Source: Nonomuraea aurantiaca
GTDB lineage: Bacteria; Actinomycetota; Actinomycetes; Streptosporangiales; Streptosporangiaceae
Direction: 5' to 3'
Assembly: GCF_020215705.1 (NCBI RefSeq)
Contig: NZ_JAIWNB010000038.1
Location: 1-64,000 of the forward strand
DNA: 64,000 nt
A model generated the notes under the pieces. That model did no database searches. It was given only the letters and a program-made list of their open reading frames with translations, and had not been told where the DNA came from. This document shows positions 17,924-25,904 of the stretch, in pieces (the first letter of the stretch is position 1; each line of letters starts with the position of its first letter). The position numbers and the translations under genes are program-made.

Positions 17924-18100
17924 GCTCAGACTCTAGCATTTTCTGTTTTCTAGAAATTCAAATTCAATAATTCAGATCTGTTGCGTGGCGGAGGATCTTG
18001 GCAACTTGCGAGAAGGTGGAATTCCCACAAGTTTCGATTTACAGCCGCGAGCCGGGGTTCCTGGTGGTTGTCCTGACTCAGCGAAGTATGGGACTAGCCA
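17924..18100. other. Intergenic DNA left of the repeat array
   Basis: This stretch is noticeably more A+T-rich than its surroundings around 17936-17980. I see no gene. It ends at the TGTGAC that may mark a transposon terminus. Confidence 0.4.
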
Positions 18101-18310
18101 TGTGACTTCTCGCTGTAGGTGGCATTTTCTCGTTATACCTGGCACGGCGACGCGACTCTCTCAACGCAGATGGCACGAACTCTCGGAGTGAGGGCTTCGG
18201 GTTCTCATCCAAGGTGGCATCATGGCCACCTTCTCAATCCACTTGGCGCCGGGCACGGGTTCTCATCCAAGGTGGCGTGAGGGAGTGCGCCTGTTCTCAT
18301 CCGACGTGGC
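18101..18310 (+). repeat. Array of TTCTC-N8-TGGC sites, candidate Tn7/Tn5053-type transposon end
   Basis: Six exact TTCTC-N8-TGGC units start at 18107, 18127, 18202, 18231, 18260 and 18294. One unit, at 18158, differs by one base (CTCTC), and one degenerate unit starts near 18180. All lie in the same orientation, with the first two exactly 20 bp apart. The array is preceded by TGTGAC at 18101, and elements of this class begin with TGT. Multiple 20-bp transposase-binding sites at a terminus are the hallmark of TnsB/TniA ends, and the next two genes encode TniQ proteins. No matching inverted array was found to the right, so only one end is supported. Confidence 0.6.
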
Positions 18311-18480
18311 ACTTCGCTCGCACCCGGAGGCGACGGACGCCGAGCTGCCGATAGACAGGCCTGTTAGAACTTGTGGCGTGCCTCCGCATCATGAGGGGCA
18401 CGAGATGTTCCCCTCCCGGCTCGTGGATGTAGGACGTTAGACTGGTTTCTAATACACCCTGTAGTGTTGGTGACTCGATC

Positions 18481-19461
18481 ATGCCGCGAAATGACGGTTT
18501 GCCTACCGGCTGGCCCCATACCGCCACTCATCCACTGCCGCGCCGCGTAGCTCCTATACAATCCGAAACAGTCAACTCCTTCCTTGAGCGTTTGGCGCGC
18601 GCCAATCGAATATCGCTCAGCGATTTGGCATGCCTGCTTTTTCCGTCTGAATATAACAACCTTAATATAACTGTACGCAGACTGCGCCTGGAGCAGCTTG
18701 CGACCGTATCAGGGATCTCACCGATATGTCTGGCATATGGGCTGCCGGAGATGCGGATGCACTTGCCTATAGCGCACGGGCTCCATCTGGAGGGAACCAC
18801 CAGGGCGGGCCGCCCAAATCGGGCGCTATTAGCGTGCCGCCTTTGTGTCTCCGCAAAAGGAGTCAAAGATAATGTCACAGTGTGGCGACGACCCGATGAG
18901 AATGTTTGTCTGCGCCATGGCTTATGGATTGGCGACGACGTGACATCGCCTGCCGATCAGGTTTCCGTGTCGAGTTTGCCTGAAATTCTCTGGGCTCAGC
19001 GTGCACATAGTCGTATGATCAGGCGTTTCGGTTATCGAGAAGTAGGAGCAGCCTACGACGGAGCCATCCGTGCAGTGGACTGGTCGACTCATTTTCCATC
19101 AGATACCCCACGCTGGAGGCGTCGGGAATATTTCGGCCAGCAAGAAGGCACCGGGAACGTCTCCCATGCTTGCGACGCGGCTGCGATGTACCCCGAGGTC
19201 GTGACCCTTGCCAGGGTGCTTGTCTCACCCTATTGGCGGCGGTTGAGTGTCGGGGACGACCCGGAGCGGGAGAGGTTCTTCCGCCAGGTTGCAGAGTACG
19301 GAGTTACGAATGGTCGGCCGGATCTGAACACGCCGTTGCAGCGCTGGATCGACATGCAGAGCTGGCCGTGGCCGGATGTGCCGCAAGACGAGAAAGTGGC
19401 CTTGTTGCGCCGGTGTCTGCCGATGTCACCGGTTGTCGAAGAGGTGGAGAGCCACTCGTGA
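18481..19461 (+). CDS. TniQ-family protein, first of a tandem pair
   Basis: 326 residues with the TniQ N-terminal domain: PRRVAPIQSETVNSFLERLARANRISLSDL (residues about 20-50) and a zinc-binding CRLC...CLRH pattern near residues 119-146. TniQ/TnsD proteins direct target choice in Tn7-, Tn5053- and CAST-type transposons by bridging DNA to the AAA+ regulator. No TniA/TnsB transposase or TniB/TnsC ATPase gene is nearby. Codon use is visibly less G+C-biased than in the flanking genes, consistent with horizontal transfer. Confidence 0.8.
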   Translation: MPRNDGLPTGWPHTATHPLPRRVAPIQSETVNSFLERLARANRISLSDLACLLFPSEYNNLNITVRRLRLEQLATVSGISPICLAYGLPEMRMHLPIAHGLHLEGTTRAGRPNRALLACRLCVSAKGVKDNVTVWRRPDENVCLRHGLWIGDDVTSPADQVSVSSLPEILWAQRAHSRMIRRFGYREVGAAYDGAIRAVDWSTHFPSDTPRWRRREYFGQQEGTGNVSHACDAAAMYPEVVTLARVLVSPYWRRLSVGDDPERERFFRQVAEYGVTNGRPDLNTPLQRWIDMQSWPWPDVPQDEKVALLRRCLPMSPVVEEVESHS

Positions 19462-19496
19462 TCGTCTTCATGTGCAGGGATTCGAAGGACAGATGA

Positions 19497-20576
19497 GTGG
19501 CGGGTCGGATGAGTAACGAGCGCTTTGTGAAGCCGTCGCGCCTGCCTTTGGTTTGCAGACCCTTCCATCGTGAGACGACACAGTCCTACATCACCCGGCT
19601 GGCCAGTGCTAATCGATTGGCGCCCGGCGGGTTACAGCGTTACCTGTCTGCCAGTGATCGGTCCATTTTTCCGACCTCACCCGAGCGATTGTCCGCAGTG
19701 ACAGGTATATCCCAGGCCAACCTGCTCCTGGCTCTGCCGGACCTTGAACAGCGCTACCCAAAGGAACCCTTGCGGCATCAACGGCGAGCGTGTGTGAGCT
19801 GCCAGCGGATACGTGGCTCTACTGAGCCGATAACGTGCTGGTTGCCACAGGAGCAGATGGCGTGTGTGCAGCACTTCCGCTGGTTGGAAGCGGGGAAGGC
19901 GCGGGAGCAACCTAGTCTTGTGGGACAGTCGAGCATCGTACGGGCGAATGCGCAGCATCGGCGCCTGGTGCGCCGTCTAGGCCGTCATGATATGGAGTTG
20001 GGGTATGAGATCGCCACACGCATCGTTGTTGAATGGCATCGTAAGCGGTGGTTCGATGAGGATTTTCAGCGACTCATGACGGTGTTTCGCTCAGACTGGA
20101 GGAGTATTTGGTTGAATGATCCGTACGCCCGGGCCTCGCGCTATCCGCAAGTCATCGCCTTAACACGCCTGATCGCCACGCCACACTGGCGATCCTTGGC
20201 CATACACGATGAGGGTCGGGGCCGCTTCTTCGACGAATTAGTCCGCACGGTGGCGCCTTCGTATCTTTACCAGCCGCAGCAATGGAGTTCGGTAGATCCT
20301 CTGCTGAGGTGGATTGGAGACGAAATCGAGTTCGCTGTCGATCCTCAGGAGATTCGTAGGCGCCGCACGCATCACTTGGCCCGGCCTGCACCGCTCACCT
20401 CACTTCCCGCACATCCAGAGGTGATCGCGCGCCAAATGCTAGGCCAACTCCCCCCATCGCTTCTGTTGTTGCCGGCCGGATACACTCCCACGCCCTGTCC
20501 TGCCTGTTCACGTGCGCGTTCCTGGAACCCTACTCCGCCGAGTGTGCCTAGTCAGTTTAAATCAAGGCCTTTCTAA
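19497..20576 (+). CDS. TniQ-family protein, second of a tandem pair
   Basis: 359 residues from GTG 19497; ATG 19509 is an alternative. The N-terminal RLPLVCRPFHRETTQSYITRLASANRLAPGGL is the TniQ signature, followed by a zinc site CVSC...CVQH near residues 101-125. It is clearly paralogous to the preceding gene, sharing segments such as the YPxVxxLxRxxxxPxWRxL stretch. A C-terminal CPACSRARSW adds a further Cys pair. The two genes are 35 bp apart and probably co-transcribed. Two TniQ paralogues may serve two targeting modes, but without core transposase genes the element looks incomplete. Confidence 0.8.
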   Translation: MAGRMSNERFVKPSRLPLVCRPFHRETTQSYITRLASANRLAPGGLQRYLSASDRSIFPTSPERLSAVTGISQANLLLALPDLEQRYPKEPLRHQRRACVSCQRIRGSTEPITCWLPQEQMACVQHFRWLEAGKAREQPSLVGQSSIVRANAQHRRLVRRLGRHDMELGYEIATRIVVEWHRKRWFDEDFQRLMTVFRSDWRSIWLNDPYARASRYPQVIALTRLIATPHWRSLAIHDEGRGRFFDELVRTVAPSYLYQPQQWSSVDPLLRWIGDEIEFAVDPQEIRRRRTHHLARPAPLTSLPAHPEVIARQMLGQLPPSLLLLPAGYTPTPCPACSRARSWNPTPPSVPSQFKSRPF

Positions 20577-20585
20577 ATTAGCTGG

Positions 20586-21129
20586 TCAGAGGCCCACATT
20601 CCGCATGGCGTTGTCCCGCCAGCGGTCCACGGCCCTGATGTAGCGCAAAACCACGGGTGAGGCGGGGGCCCAGCGGCCGTGCTTGGCGATGACGGCGACG
20701 GGGACACCGGCGGCGTAAGCGACGGTGGCGCCGCCGGCACGCAGACTGTGCGCCGTGATCGTTTCGGCGCTGGGGACACCGGCGCGGACGGCGAGGTCGC
20801 GGACGATGGTGTTGACGGCGTCGGCGCCGAGCGAGGGACCGATCCTCCCGTGCCGGTTGATCCGGCGCAGCAGTCGCCCTGAGGTGTGTCCGGCCTGGTC
20901 AAGCTGAGTGAGCCAGTCGCGCCAGGCGGCGACCGGGTCGGTCAGCGGGTGGCTGCCGCGTGGGATGGCGATGGTCTCGCCGCGGGAGTCCTTGTCGGTC
21001 TCCCGGGCGTAGGCGCGGCGGGTAGCCCGCACTCGACCCGGCCCGCTTCCACGCTTTCTTCACCGAGAGCGGCCCACCAGAGTCGAAGGTCCTCAGCCCG
21101 GGTGTCAGCTCGGTCCTCTCACTCATGGC
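20586..21129 (-). pseudogene. Tyrosine recombinase/integrase with internal deletion and frameshift
   Basis: The last 130 residues match the catalytic half of a phage-type integrase: ITAHSLRAGGATVA, then HGRW, then the Tyr nucleophile in VLRYIRAVDRW. Just upstream, TRRAYAR (from the N-terminal core-binding domain) runs straight into ETDKDSRGETIAIPR (from the catalytic domain). About 150 residues, including the first catalytic Arg, are therefore missing. A plausible N-terminus (MSERTELTPGLRTF, start 21129) is in another frame. This cannot be an active recombinase. It lies 9 bp past the end of the second TniQ gene, tail to tail. Confidence 0.75.
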
Positions 21130-21215
21130 CGACCTTGATCGCACGGACGGTCATGATCCATCTCCGGCACCCGAACATTCCAGAGCGTCACAGGGGTCGA
21201 GCTCGCGGACGTTAA

Positions 21216-21491
21216 TCACGCGGTGTGGAGGTCGAGTACGAACGCCGCCGCCAGCGTGGGGGCGCACGGCCACGCGGATCCGCAAGACGCGCACATGTGC
21301 CGCGCGTCCATCCGATGAACGTCCAGCGTGCCGGCGGCGCGATGGAAATACGTCTCGCTCAGCGGGTCAGCCTCGGTACGCGTCATCCCCAGGAGTACGG
21401 CCATTTCGATCACCTGCATTCGCTCGTCATCGTGTGATGACCAGAGCTTCTCCCCTGCGGCCTTCGCGCGCCCGAGGCGAACGGCCCGCAC
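21216..21491 (-). CDS. Small CxxC protein A (paralogue of 45216-45446)
   Basis: 91 residues of unknown function. The C-terminal half is strongly conserved with the protein at 45216-45446: LDVHRMDARH, a CASC pair, WPCAP and the terminal LAAAFVLDLHTA. The three Cys and nearby His could bind a metal or an Fe-S cluster, or act in redox chemistry. Both copies have TGACCTAAGTCA just upstream. It is divergent from a CBS-BON gene and shares the box-containing promoter region, so co-regulation with the hypoxia-like set is likely. Confidence 0.7.
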   Translation of the reverse strand: MRAVRLGRAKAAGEKLWSSHDDERMQVIEMAVLLGMTRTEADPLSETYFHRAAGTLDVHRMDARHMCASCGSAWPCAPTLAAAFVLDLHTA

Positions 21492-21496
21492 GATTA

Positions 21497-21508
21497 TGAC
21501 CTAAGTCA
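21497..21508. promoter_or_regulatory. TGACCTAAGTCA palindrome upstream of CxxC protein A
   Basis: A near-perfect 12-bp palindrome begins 6 bp upstream of the start codon of the 21491 gene. The identical 12-mer lies upstream of the paralogue at 45446. The core GACCTAAGTC differs by one position from the GACTWWAGTC core of the mycobacterial DosR box, so it may be a variant site. Confidence 0.6.
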
Positions 21509-21509
21509 C

Positions 21510-21545
21510 CGGACCAAGGGCCGCCCGATGCGGGACTTCCGGCCC
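21510..21545. promoter_or_regulatory. Two DosR-like boxes in the CxxC/CBS-BON divergent promoter
   Basis: CGGACCAAGGGCCG (21510-21523) and GGGACTTCCGGCCC (21532-21545) both fit the GGGAC-N4-GNCCC palindrome that recurs through this island. The second ends 59 bp before the CBS-BON ATG, a spacing nearly repeated at the other two CBS-BON genes. Confidence 0.6.
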
Positions 21546-21604
21546 TACTTCCCCGGCGGTCCCGGAGCTGTGCTGGGGTCGACCACTTCCGGATGGAGCA
21601 CACC

Positions 21605-22288
21605 ATGAGAACGACCGTTGAGAACGTGATGACCACCGACGTGGCGGCCGTCAACCAGAACGCGTCCTTCCACACCGTCGCCGAGCTGCTCATCAACAGG
21701 ACCGTCAGCGGCGTACCGGTCCTCGACGACGACAACAAGGTCCTGGGCGTCATCTCCGAGGCTGACCTGCTGGCCAAGGAGGAGTTCAAGGAGCGCTACT
21801 ACGGCGACGACTACCGGCCGCCGCCACGCGCCCGCCTGCGCCACGCCGCCGGCAGTGAGGGCAGCGGCTACCGCAAGTCGGTCGGCGAGACAGCCGGCCA
21901 GCTGATGACCTCACCCGCCCACACCACCGCCCCGGACACCCCCGTCGTGGTGGCCGCCCGCCAGATGGACAAGTACGGCGTCAAACGCCTGCCCGTGGTG
22001 AACACCGAGGGCCACCTGGTCGGCATCGTCAGCCGCCACGACCTGATCAAGGTCTTCGTGCGTCTGGACATCGACATCGAGCGCCAAGTACGCGAGGCCC
22101 TGCGCGGCGAGCTCGACGTCAGAGTGGTCGACGGCGTGGTCACCCTGTTCGGAACCTGCGACGAGCGCAGCCAGACCCTCACCGCGGTCCGGGCCGCCGA
22201 GAGCATCGACGGCGTGGTGGCCGTGCGCGACGAGTTGAGCTGGAAGCACAACGACATCGCCGACCTGCCTGTCTGGGGCGGAGCCTGA
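21605..22288 (+). CDS. CBS-pair plus BON-domain protein (copy 1)
   Basis: 227 residues. Two CBS motifs occupy about residues 7-60 and 95-150 (VKRLPVVNTEGHLVGIVSRHDLIKVFVRLD), followed by a BON domain (residues 160-215) ending in VAVRDELSWKHND. CBS pairs bind adenine nucleotides; BON domains bind membranes or lipids. Mycobacterial Hrp1 is a CBS-pair member of the DosR regulon, although it lacks BON. ATG 21605 with GGATGGAG is preferred over ATG 21593. It has close paralogues at 26255 and 57353. Confidence 0.9.
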   Translation: MRTTVENVMTTDVAAVNQNASFHTVAELLINRTVSGVPVLDDDNKVLGVISEADLLAKEEFKERYYGDDYRPPPRARLRHAAGSEGSGYRKSVGETAGQLMTSPAHTTAPDTPVVVAARQMDKYGVKRLPVVNTEGHLVGIVSRHDLIKVFVRLDIDIERQVREALRGELDVRVVDGVVTLFGTCDERSQTLTAVRAAESIDGVVAVRDELSWKHNDIADLPVWGGA

Positions 22289-22335
22289 CACGTCGCTCGT
22301 CCCGCGCATGGTAAATCGGCTGACGGCCCCCGATC

Positions 22336-22371
22336 ACGTGTCCCGGCCTGGCATTAGACGCCGGGACACGT
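22336..22371. terminator. Bidirectional hairpin terminator
   Basis: ACGTGTCCCGGC (22336-22347) pairs perfectly with GCCGGGACACGT (22360-22371) around a 12-nt loop. It lies between two convergent reading frames, the CBS-BON gene and the rhodanese remnant. No long T-tract follows, as is common in actinomycetes. Confidence 0.65.
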
Positions 22372-22869
22372 TCATATAGCCGCGACCTGCCGCAGCGCGA
22401 GCGCGACGGTGACCGCCAGCGCCGCCGTGGCCGCCCCGGCGGGGATCCAGAGGCTGGCCACGACCGCGGCAAGCACGATGCTGTCCGCAAGCCGGACCTG
22501 CCGTTCCAGCGGCCAGCGAGCCCAGCCGCGGTTGACGGGCGCTCCGGTGGCGATCCAGGCGTTCATGCCGCCGTCCAGGACCACGACGTCGGACAGCCCG
22601 GTGTCGCTGAGTGCCGTCCGGGCGCGCTCGGCGCGGTTGCCAGACTGGCAGATGAGCAACATGCGGCCGCCGGCATCGGTGACGATACGTCGCAGGTGGT
22701 CGTCGGCCTGGTCGAGGGGCAGGTTGATGGCGCCGTCGATGTGCGCGGACTCGAATTCGGCCGGGATGCGGACGTCCACGACGAGGACGTCGGGGTGGGT
22801 CGCGATCAGCGAGCGGGCGGAGGCCGCGTCGATGCGGAAGATCGACGAGGACGCCTTTGCCCTTGTGGG
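22372..22869 (-). pseudogene. Rhodanese-domain protein, N-terminus lost into a truncated USP
   Basis: The frame encodes a rhodanese domain with active-site loop CQSGNRA and a conserved LDGGMNAWIATGAPV, followed by two C-terminal hydrophobic segments. Upstream homology (RIDAASARSLIATHPDVLVVDVR) continues to a TGA at 22870-22872 with no ATG. The only plausible start, GTG 22779, would begin inside the first strand. The same TGA terminates the truncated USP in the same frame, so a deletion appears to have fused the two genes. Sulfurtransferase activity is doubtful. Confidence 0.65.
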
Positions 22870-23238
22870 TCAGCAGTTAGGTCTGGTCGCCCAGCCCCGG
22901 CTGCCGACCATCAGCCCACTGGCCTGCTTCGCCTGGTCGCGCAGAACCGTGGTGGGCGTGCCCTCGATGTCCTGCGTGGTGACCTCGACGGCGGGCTGGC
23001 GCTCGTGGACGAGCGCCTCAGCCTCGCGAAGGATCTTGCGTTCCGCGCGGAGTAGCCGGTCCGGCATTTCTTGATATCCACTGATCTGGTACGGAAAGCG
23101 GCCCGCCGCGTGCACGATGCGCAGCGGCTCCCCCATCCACATGGCATCACTGGCCGCCCACTCCACGGCGGCCCGCGAGGTCACGGAGCCATCCACTCCT
23201 ACAATGATCGTGATATGTCCTCCTTCGCCACCTCTCAT
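22870..23238 (-). pseudogene. Universal stress protein, C-terminally truncated
   Basis: From ATG 23238 (minus strand GATGAGAGG just upstream) the protein begins MRGGEGGHITIIVGVDGSVTS and follows a single USP domain to VGSRGW. It then changes to ATRPNC and stops. The final strand and the ATP-binding G(x9)G(S/T) segment are missing. Translation would yield 122 residues against about 145 for one complete domain. It is joined in frame, across one TGA, to the rhodanese remnant. Confidence 0.7.
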
Positions 23239-23267
23239 CGGACCGTGCCCGCCCGTGCTGGGTGCAG

Positions 23268-23303
23268 GGGCCGGAGGTCCGCCATGCCAGGGCCGAAGGA
23301 CCC
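23268..23303. promoter_or_regulatory. Two DosR-like boxes between the USP remnant and the XRE/FMN gene
   Basis: GGGCCGGAGGTCCG (23268-23281) and GGGCCGAAGGACCC (23290-23303) match the island's palindrome, read on the minus strand as GGGTCCTTCGGCCC for the second. They lie 30-65 bp from the start of the truncated USP and 37-72 bp from the start of the gene at 23340. Confidence 0.55.
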
Positions 23304-23339
23304 TGTCCCCTTCAGTCGCCCGTGCGTAGCGTCGGTGAC

Positions 23340-24002
23340 ATGACGAACAGTGACATAACGAACAAGGGCGACTTCGCACGTCGCATCAGCCATCACCGTG
23401 TCCAGCTGGGCCTCACCCTTGACCAGGTCGCCGCCCGCGCCGACATGTCGGCCGGTTACGTCCAGTACCTGGAGGGCCATCTGGGTACCCCGGATGCGAA
23501 CACAATCGCCCGTTTGGCCCGCGCGCTTGAGACGACGCCCCAGGACCTGCTGGGCGGGAACCGCGACCGTCCGCCCGGCCCCAGTGACGTCATGCACGCG
23601 CCGGCACCGGAGACGCTCGACCCCGAGGAGTGCCTGCGGCTGATCGCGCCGGGCGGCATCGGCCGGGTAGCGTTCAACGGCTCTCAGGGGCCGACCGTGT
23701 TGCCGGTGAACTACAGATACCACGACGGCGCCGTCGTGTTCCGTACTGCTCACGGCGGTCCTATGGACCAGGACCTGCGGACCGGGCTCACCGGAGTGGA
23801 GATCAAGATCGGCTTCGAGGTGGATCGGATCGACGAGGCACAGCGAGCCGGCTGGAGCGTGCTCGTCCAAGGCCCTGCCCACCATGTGCCCGAGGACGAG
23901 GCACCCGGCACCGACGTGGAGCCGTGGGCGGGCGGCGACCGCCACCTGTACATCCGGATCGTCCCCTGCCATGTCACGGGCCGCCGCATCCACGCTCTCT
24001 GA
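23340..24002 (+). CDS. XRE-type HTH fused to an FMN-binding split barrel (PNPOx-like)
   Basis: 220 residues. An N-terminal XRE HTH lies at about residues 11-66 (LGLTLDQVAARADMSAGYVQYLEG), followed by a pyridoxamine-5'-phosphate-oxidase-type split barrel at about 85-215 (CLRLIAPGGIGRVAFNG ... TVLPVNYRY). The barrel is the type that binds FMN or F420 and is common among hypoxia-induced actinobacterial proteins. A DNA-binding domain on a flavin fold suggests redox-responsive regulation, but that is inference. The stand-alone barrel at 26949-27380 is a relative. Confidence 0.85.
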   Translation: MTNSDITNKGDFARRISHHRVQLGLTLDQVAARADMSAGYVQYLEGHLGTPDANTIARLARALETTPQDLLGGNRDRPPGPSDVMHAPAPETLDPEECLRLIAPGGIGRVAFNGSQGPTVLPVNYRYHDGAVVFRTAHGGPMDQDLRTGLTGVEIKIGFEVDRIDEAQRAGWSVLVQGPAHHVPEDEAPGTDVEPWAGGDRHLYIRIVPCHVTGRRIHAL

Positions 24003-24117
24003 CCCTGGGAATTCCGCCCCGCCCTCAGCTCGTGCGAGGCGGGCGGTTCCCTTCGGCCCTGGATCAGGCGGCGGGGCGCGAACGAGAAAGAGAAGGACCA
24101 ACGACGCGTACATCGAT

Positions 24118-24358
24118 GCCGATCGCCACCGGCTCGGGCACCTGCCTGCCCGTTGTCAACGGTCGGGGCCGGCTGACCGGCGTCGTCAGCCGCCACGATC
24201 TGGTCAAGGTGTTCGCCCGACTGGACGAGGACATCGTCACACTCGACGAACGCACCCGCACCCGCTCGGATGCCTCGCTCATCGCCCGTTCCCTAATCCG
24301 CGTCAACGGTGTCGTGGACGTACAGGACAAACTGCTCTGGGACGAGGACGACCTCTGA
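24118..24358 (+). pseudogene. CBS-BON protein fragment
   Basis: The frame preserves the second CBS motif (CLPVVNGRGRLTGVVSRHDLVKVFARLDEDI) and the tail VNGVVDVQDKLLWDEDDL of the CBS-BON family. The first CBS domain and most of the BON domain are deleted. By comparison with the copy at 21605 it is an internally deleted relic. GTTCCCTTCGGCCC at about 24046-24059 may be a decayed regulatory box. Confidence 0.7.
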
Positions 24359-24403
24359 CGGCCGAAACGTGCACGCCCGAAACGTGCACGAGCGGCGACC
24401 GGC

Positions 24404-24424
24404 CACGGCGTGTGACACGCCGTG
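24404..24424. terminator. Short hairpin in the fragment region
   Basis: CACGGCGTG (24404-24412) and CACGCCGTG (24416-24424) form a 9-bp perfect stem with a 3-nt loop. It follows the CBS-BON relic and could terminate transcription from the left. A 15-bp tandem repeat containing CCGAAACGTGCACG precedes it at 24362-24390. Confidence 0.4.
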
Positions 24425-24640
24425 CCCGGGTCGATCACGGTCGCCGCCGCGTGCACCAACTCCACGCCGTGCATCCCGAAGGTCGGCGCCAGCGGGAAAG
24501 TGATGTCGGCCGCGGGCCGCTTGCCGAACGGCAGCCAGATGAGCGACGGATTGAACAGGAAACGGTCGGCGGCCGACACGACCGTGACCTCAGCGCCGGG
24601 CCATCTGGTAGGCGATGGCGCCCGCCCCCTTCCGCCAGCG
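24420..24640 (-). pseudogene. SQR-like FAD oxidoreductase fragment
   Basis: The minus strand reads GAIAYQMA and then, after a one-base frame change, PGAEVTVVSAADRFLFNPSLIWLPFGKR. This is the N-terminal region of sulfide:quinone-oxidoreductase-like flavoproteins. The coding match ends near 24420. Only about 70 of roughly 380 residues remain, so it is a relic. It is joined directly to a transposase fragment on its upstream side. Confidence 0.6.
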
Positions 24641-24832
24641 GCGGATTGACTCCGCCGCGAACGTGGCGGTGTCGTGGTCGGTGCCGACGTTCACCCAGCC
24701 CGCATTGGCGGTCAGGTCGTAGATGCCGTACGGCACCGCCTTGCCCAGGCTCTTGAACTCGCCGACGAGTTCCTTCTTCTCGGTGTCCCCGCTGATCACC
24801 GGATCGTCGCTGTCCTGGAAGTCTTTGACCCT
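24635..24832 (-). pseudogene. ISAzo13-type transposase fragment
   Basis: Minus-strand translation gives VKDFQDSDDPVIS, then DTEKKELVGEFKS, then LGKAVPYGIYDLTANAGW and VNVGTDHDTATFAAESIRRW, all hallmarks of ISAzo13-family transposases. About 30 residues are missing between EFKS and LGKA, and the protein breaks off after IRRW into the oxidoreductase fragment. It is an inactive remnant, with no intact ends visible. Confidence 0.75.
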
Positions 24833-24888
24833 ACGCCGATGGTTCGTCTACTCCCATGGAGGAACACAGCACTAGTAAAAACGATCCC

Positions 24889-25776
24889 TTATGCCGAGCC
24901 ACGCTCGGCCGACGGCACCACCAGGACAGGCCGGGAAGCGCGGTGCAGGGTCGCCATGGCCACGCTGCCGAGCAGAATTTCACGGATGGCGGTACGACCG
25001 CGGGAGCCCACTGCCACCAGCGCCGCGTGCCGTTCCCGCGCGAGGCCGGCGAGTGTGTCAGCCACGGCGCGCGAGGACGTACCGTGCTGACTGTCCACGG
25101 ACAGTCGGACCACTTGGCGGTCGTTGTTGGACCCGGTGTAACTGTCCAGATCATCTGTCGTTCCGTCAGCGTTGACGGACACCAGGAGCAGATCCCGGGT
25201 CGGGAACAGTCGTTCGACTGCGGTCAAGGCGCCGTGCGCACCGGCCGATCCGTCCCAGCCGATGAGAACCGGTCCGGTGGCCAGCGCGGCGTGTTCGGCG
25301 GTGAGCAGTGGATGCGCAGCCACCAGCACGGGCTTCGGACTGTAGTGCACGACCATGTCGGAAACGCTGCCCAGCACGGCTTTGGCGCCACCCAGACCAC
25401 GCGAGCCGACCAGTACGACGTCTGGGTCCAGCTCCAGCGCAAGCTGGGCGACTCTGAATCCCTCACCACCGTAACTGCGCTCGACCAGTGACTCAGCTCC
25501 CCATCCGGCCGCACGGCCAAGCGTGGTGCCCACCGCGGCGATCTGTTCAGCCTCCCACCGGCCCTCGCGTTCGATGGCTTCCACGAACTCGTTGACATGC
25601 GACGTACCGGTCCACAACCGGCGGCGGAGGTCCTCACGGGCAAACGGTGGGGTCCACAGGTACACGATCCACGCGTGCGCACCAGGGAACAACAGCGCTC
25701 CAACACCGACGGCTGCATTCGCCGCCGGGGAGCCGTCGTACCCCATGAGTACACGCAGCGCTGAAACGTCTGGCAT
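24889..25776 (-). CDS. Tandem-domain universal stress protein
   Basis: 295 residues from ATG 25776, chosen for its GGGGAG four bases upstream; an alternative start is at 25800. Two USP domains are present, the first ending VLVGSRGLGGAKAVLGSVS and the second VAVGSRGRTAIREILLGSVA. Both carry the G-2x-G-9x-G(S/T) nucleotide-binding pattern. USPs of this type are prominent in the DosR regulon. A weak palindromic box (about 25884-25897) lies 110 bp upstream. Confidence 0.88.
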   Translation of the reverse strand: MPDVSALRVLMGYDGSPAANAAVGVGALLFPGAHAWIVYLWTPPFAREDLRRRLWTGTSHVNEFVEAIEREGRWEAEQIAAVGTTLGRAAGWGAESLVERSYGGEGFRVAQLALELDPDVVLVGSRGLGGAKAVLGSVSDMVVHYSPKPVLVAAHPLLTAEHAALATGPVLIGWDGSAGAHGALTAVERLFPTRDLLLVSVNADGTTDDLDSYTGSNNDRQVVRLSVDSQHGTSSRAVADTLAGLARERHAALVAVGSRGRTAIREILLGSVAMATLHRASRPVLVVPSAERGSA

Positions 25777-25904
25777 CCGGCTCCCCGATTCGAACATCAC
25801 TCGTCGTTTCAGTTGACAACGAGCCTATAGCGCGCTGCTGCCCGCGTGGCTCGCGCACCAAACCGGGCAGAGCCTCCTGGCTCACGTCCTTGGACACCGG
25901 CTCG

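Noticed and set aside
18101-18310. CRISPR array
   Set aside because: The repeated units share only 9 conserved bases around variable centres and are spaced 20-34 bp irregularly. No cas genes are nearby.
25780-25795. GATTCGAAC resembling a tRNA T-loop
   Set aside because: No acceptor, D or anticodon arms can be drawn around it, and it lies at the 5' end of a USP gene.
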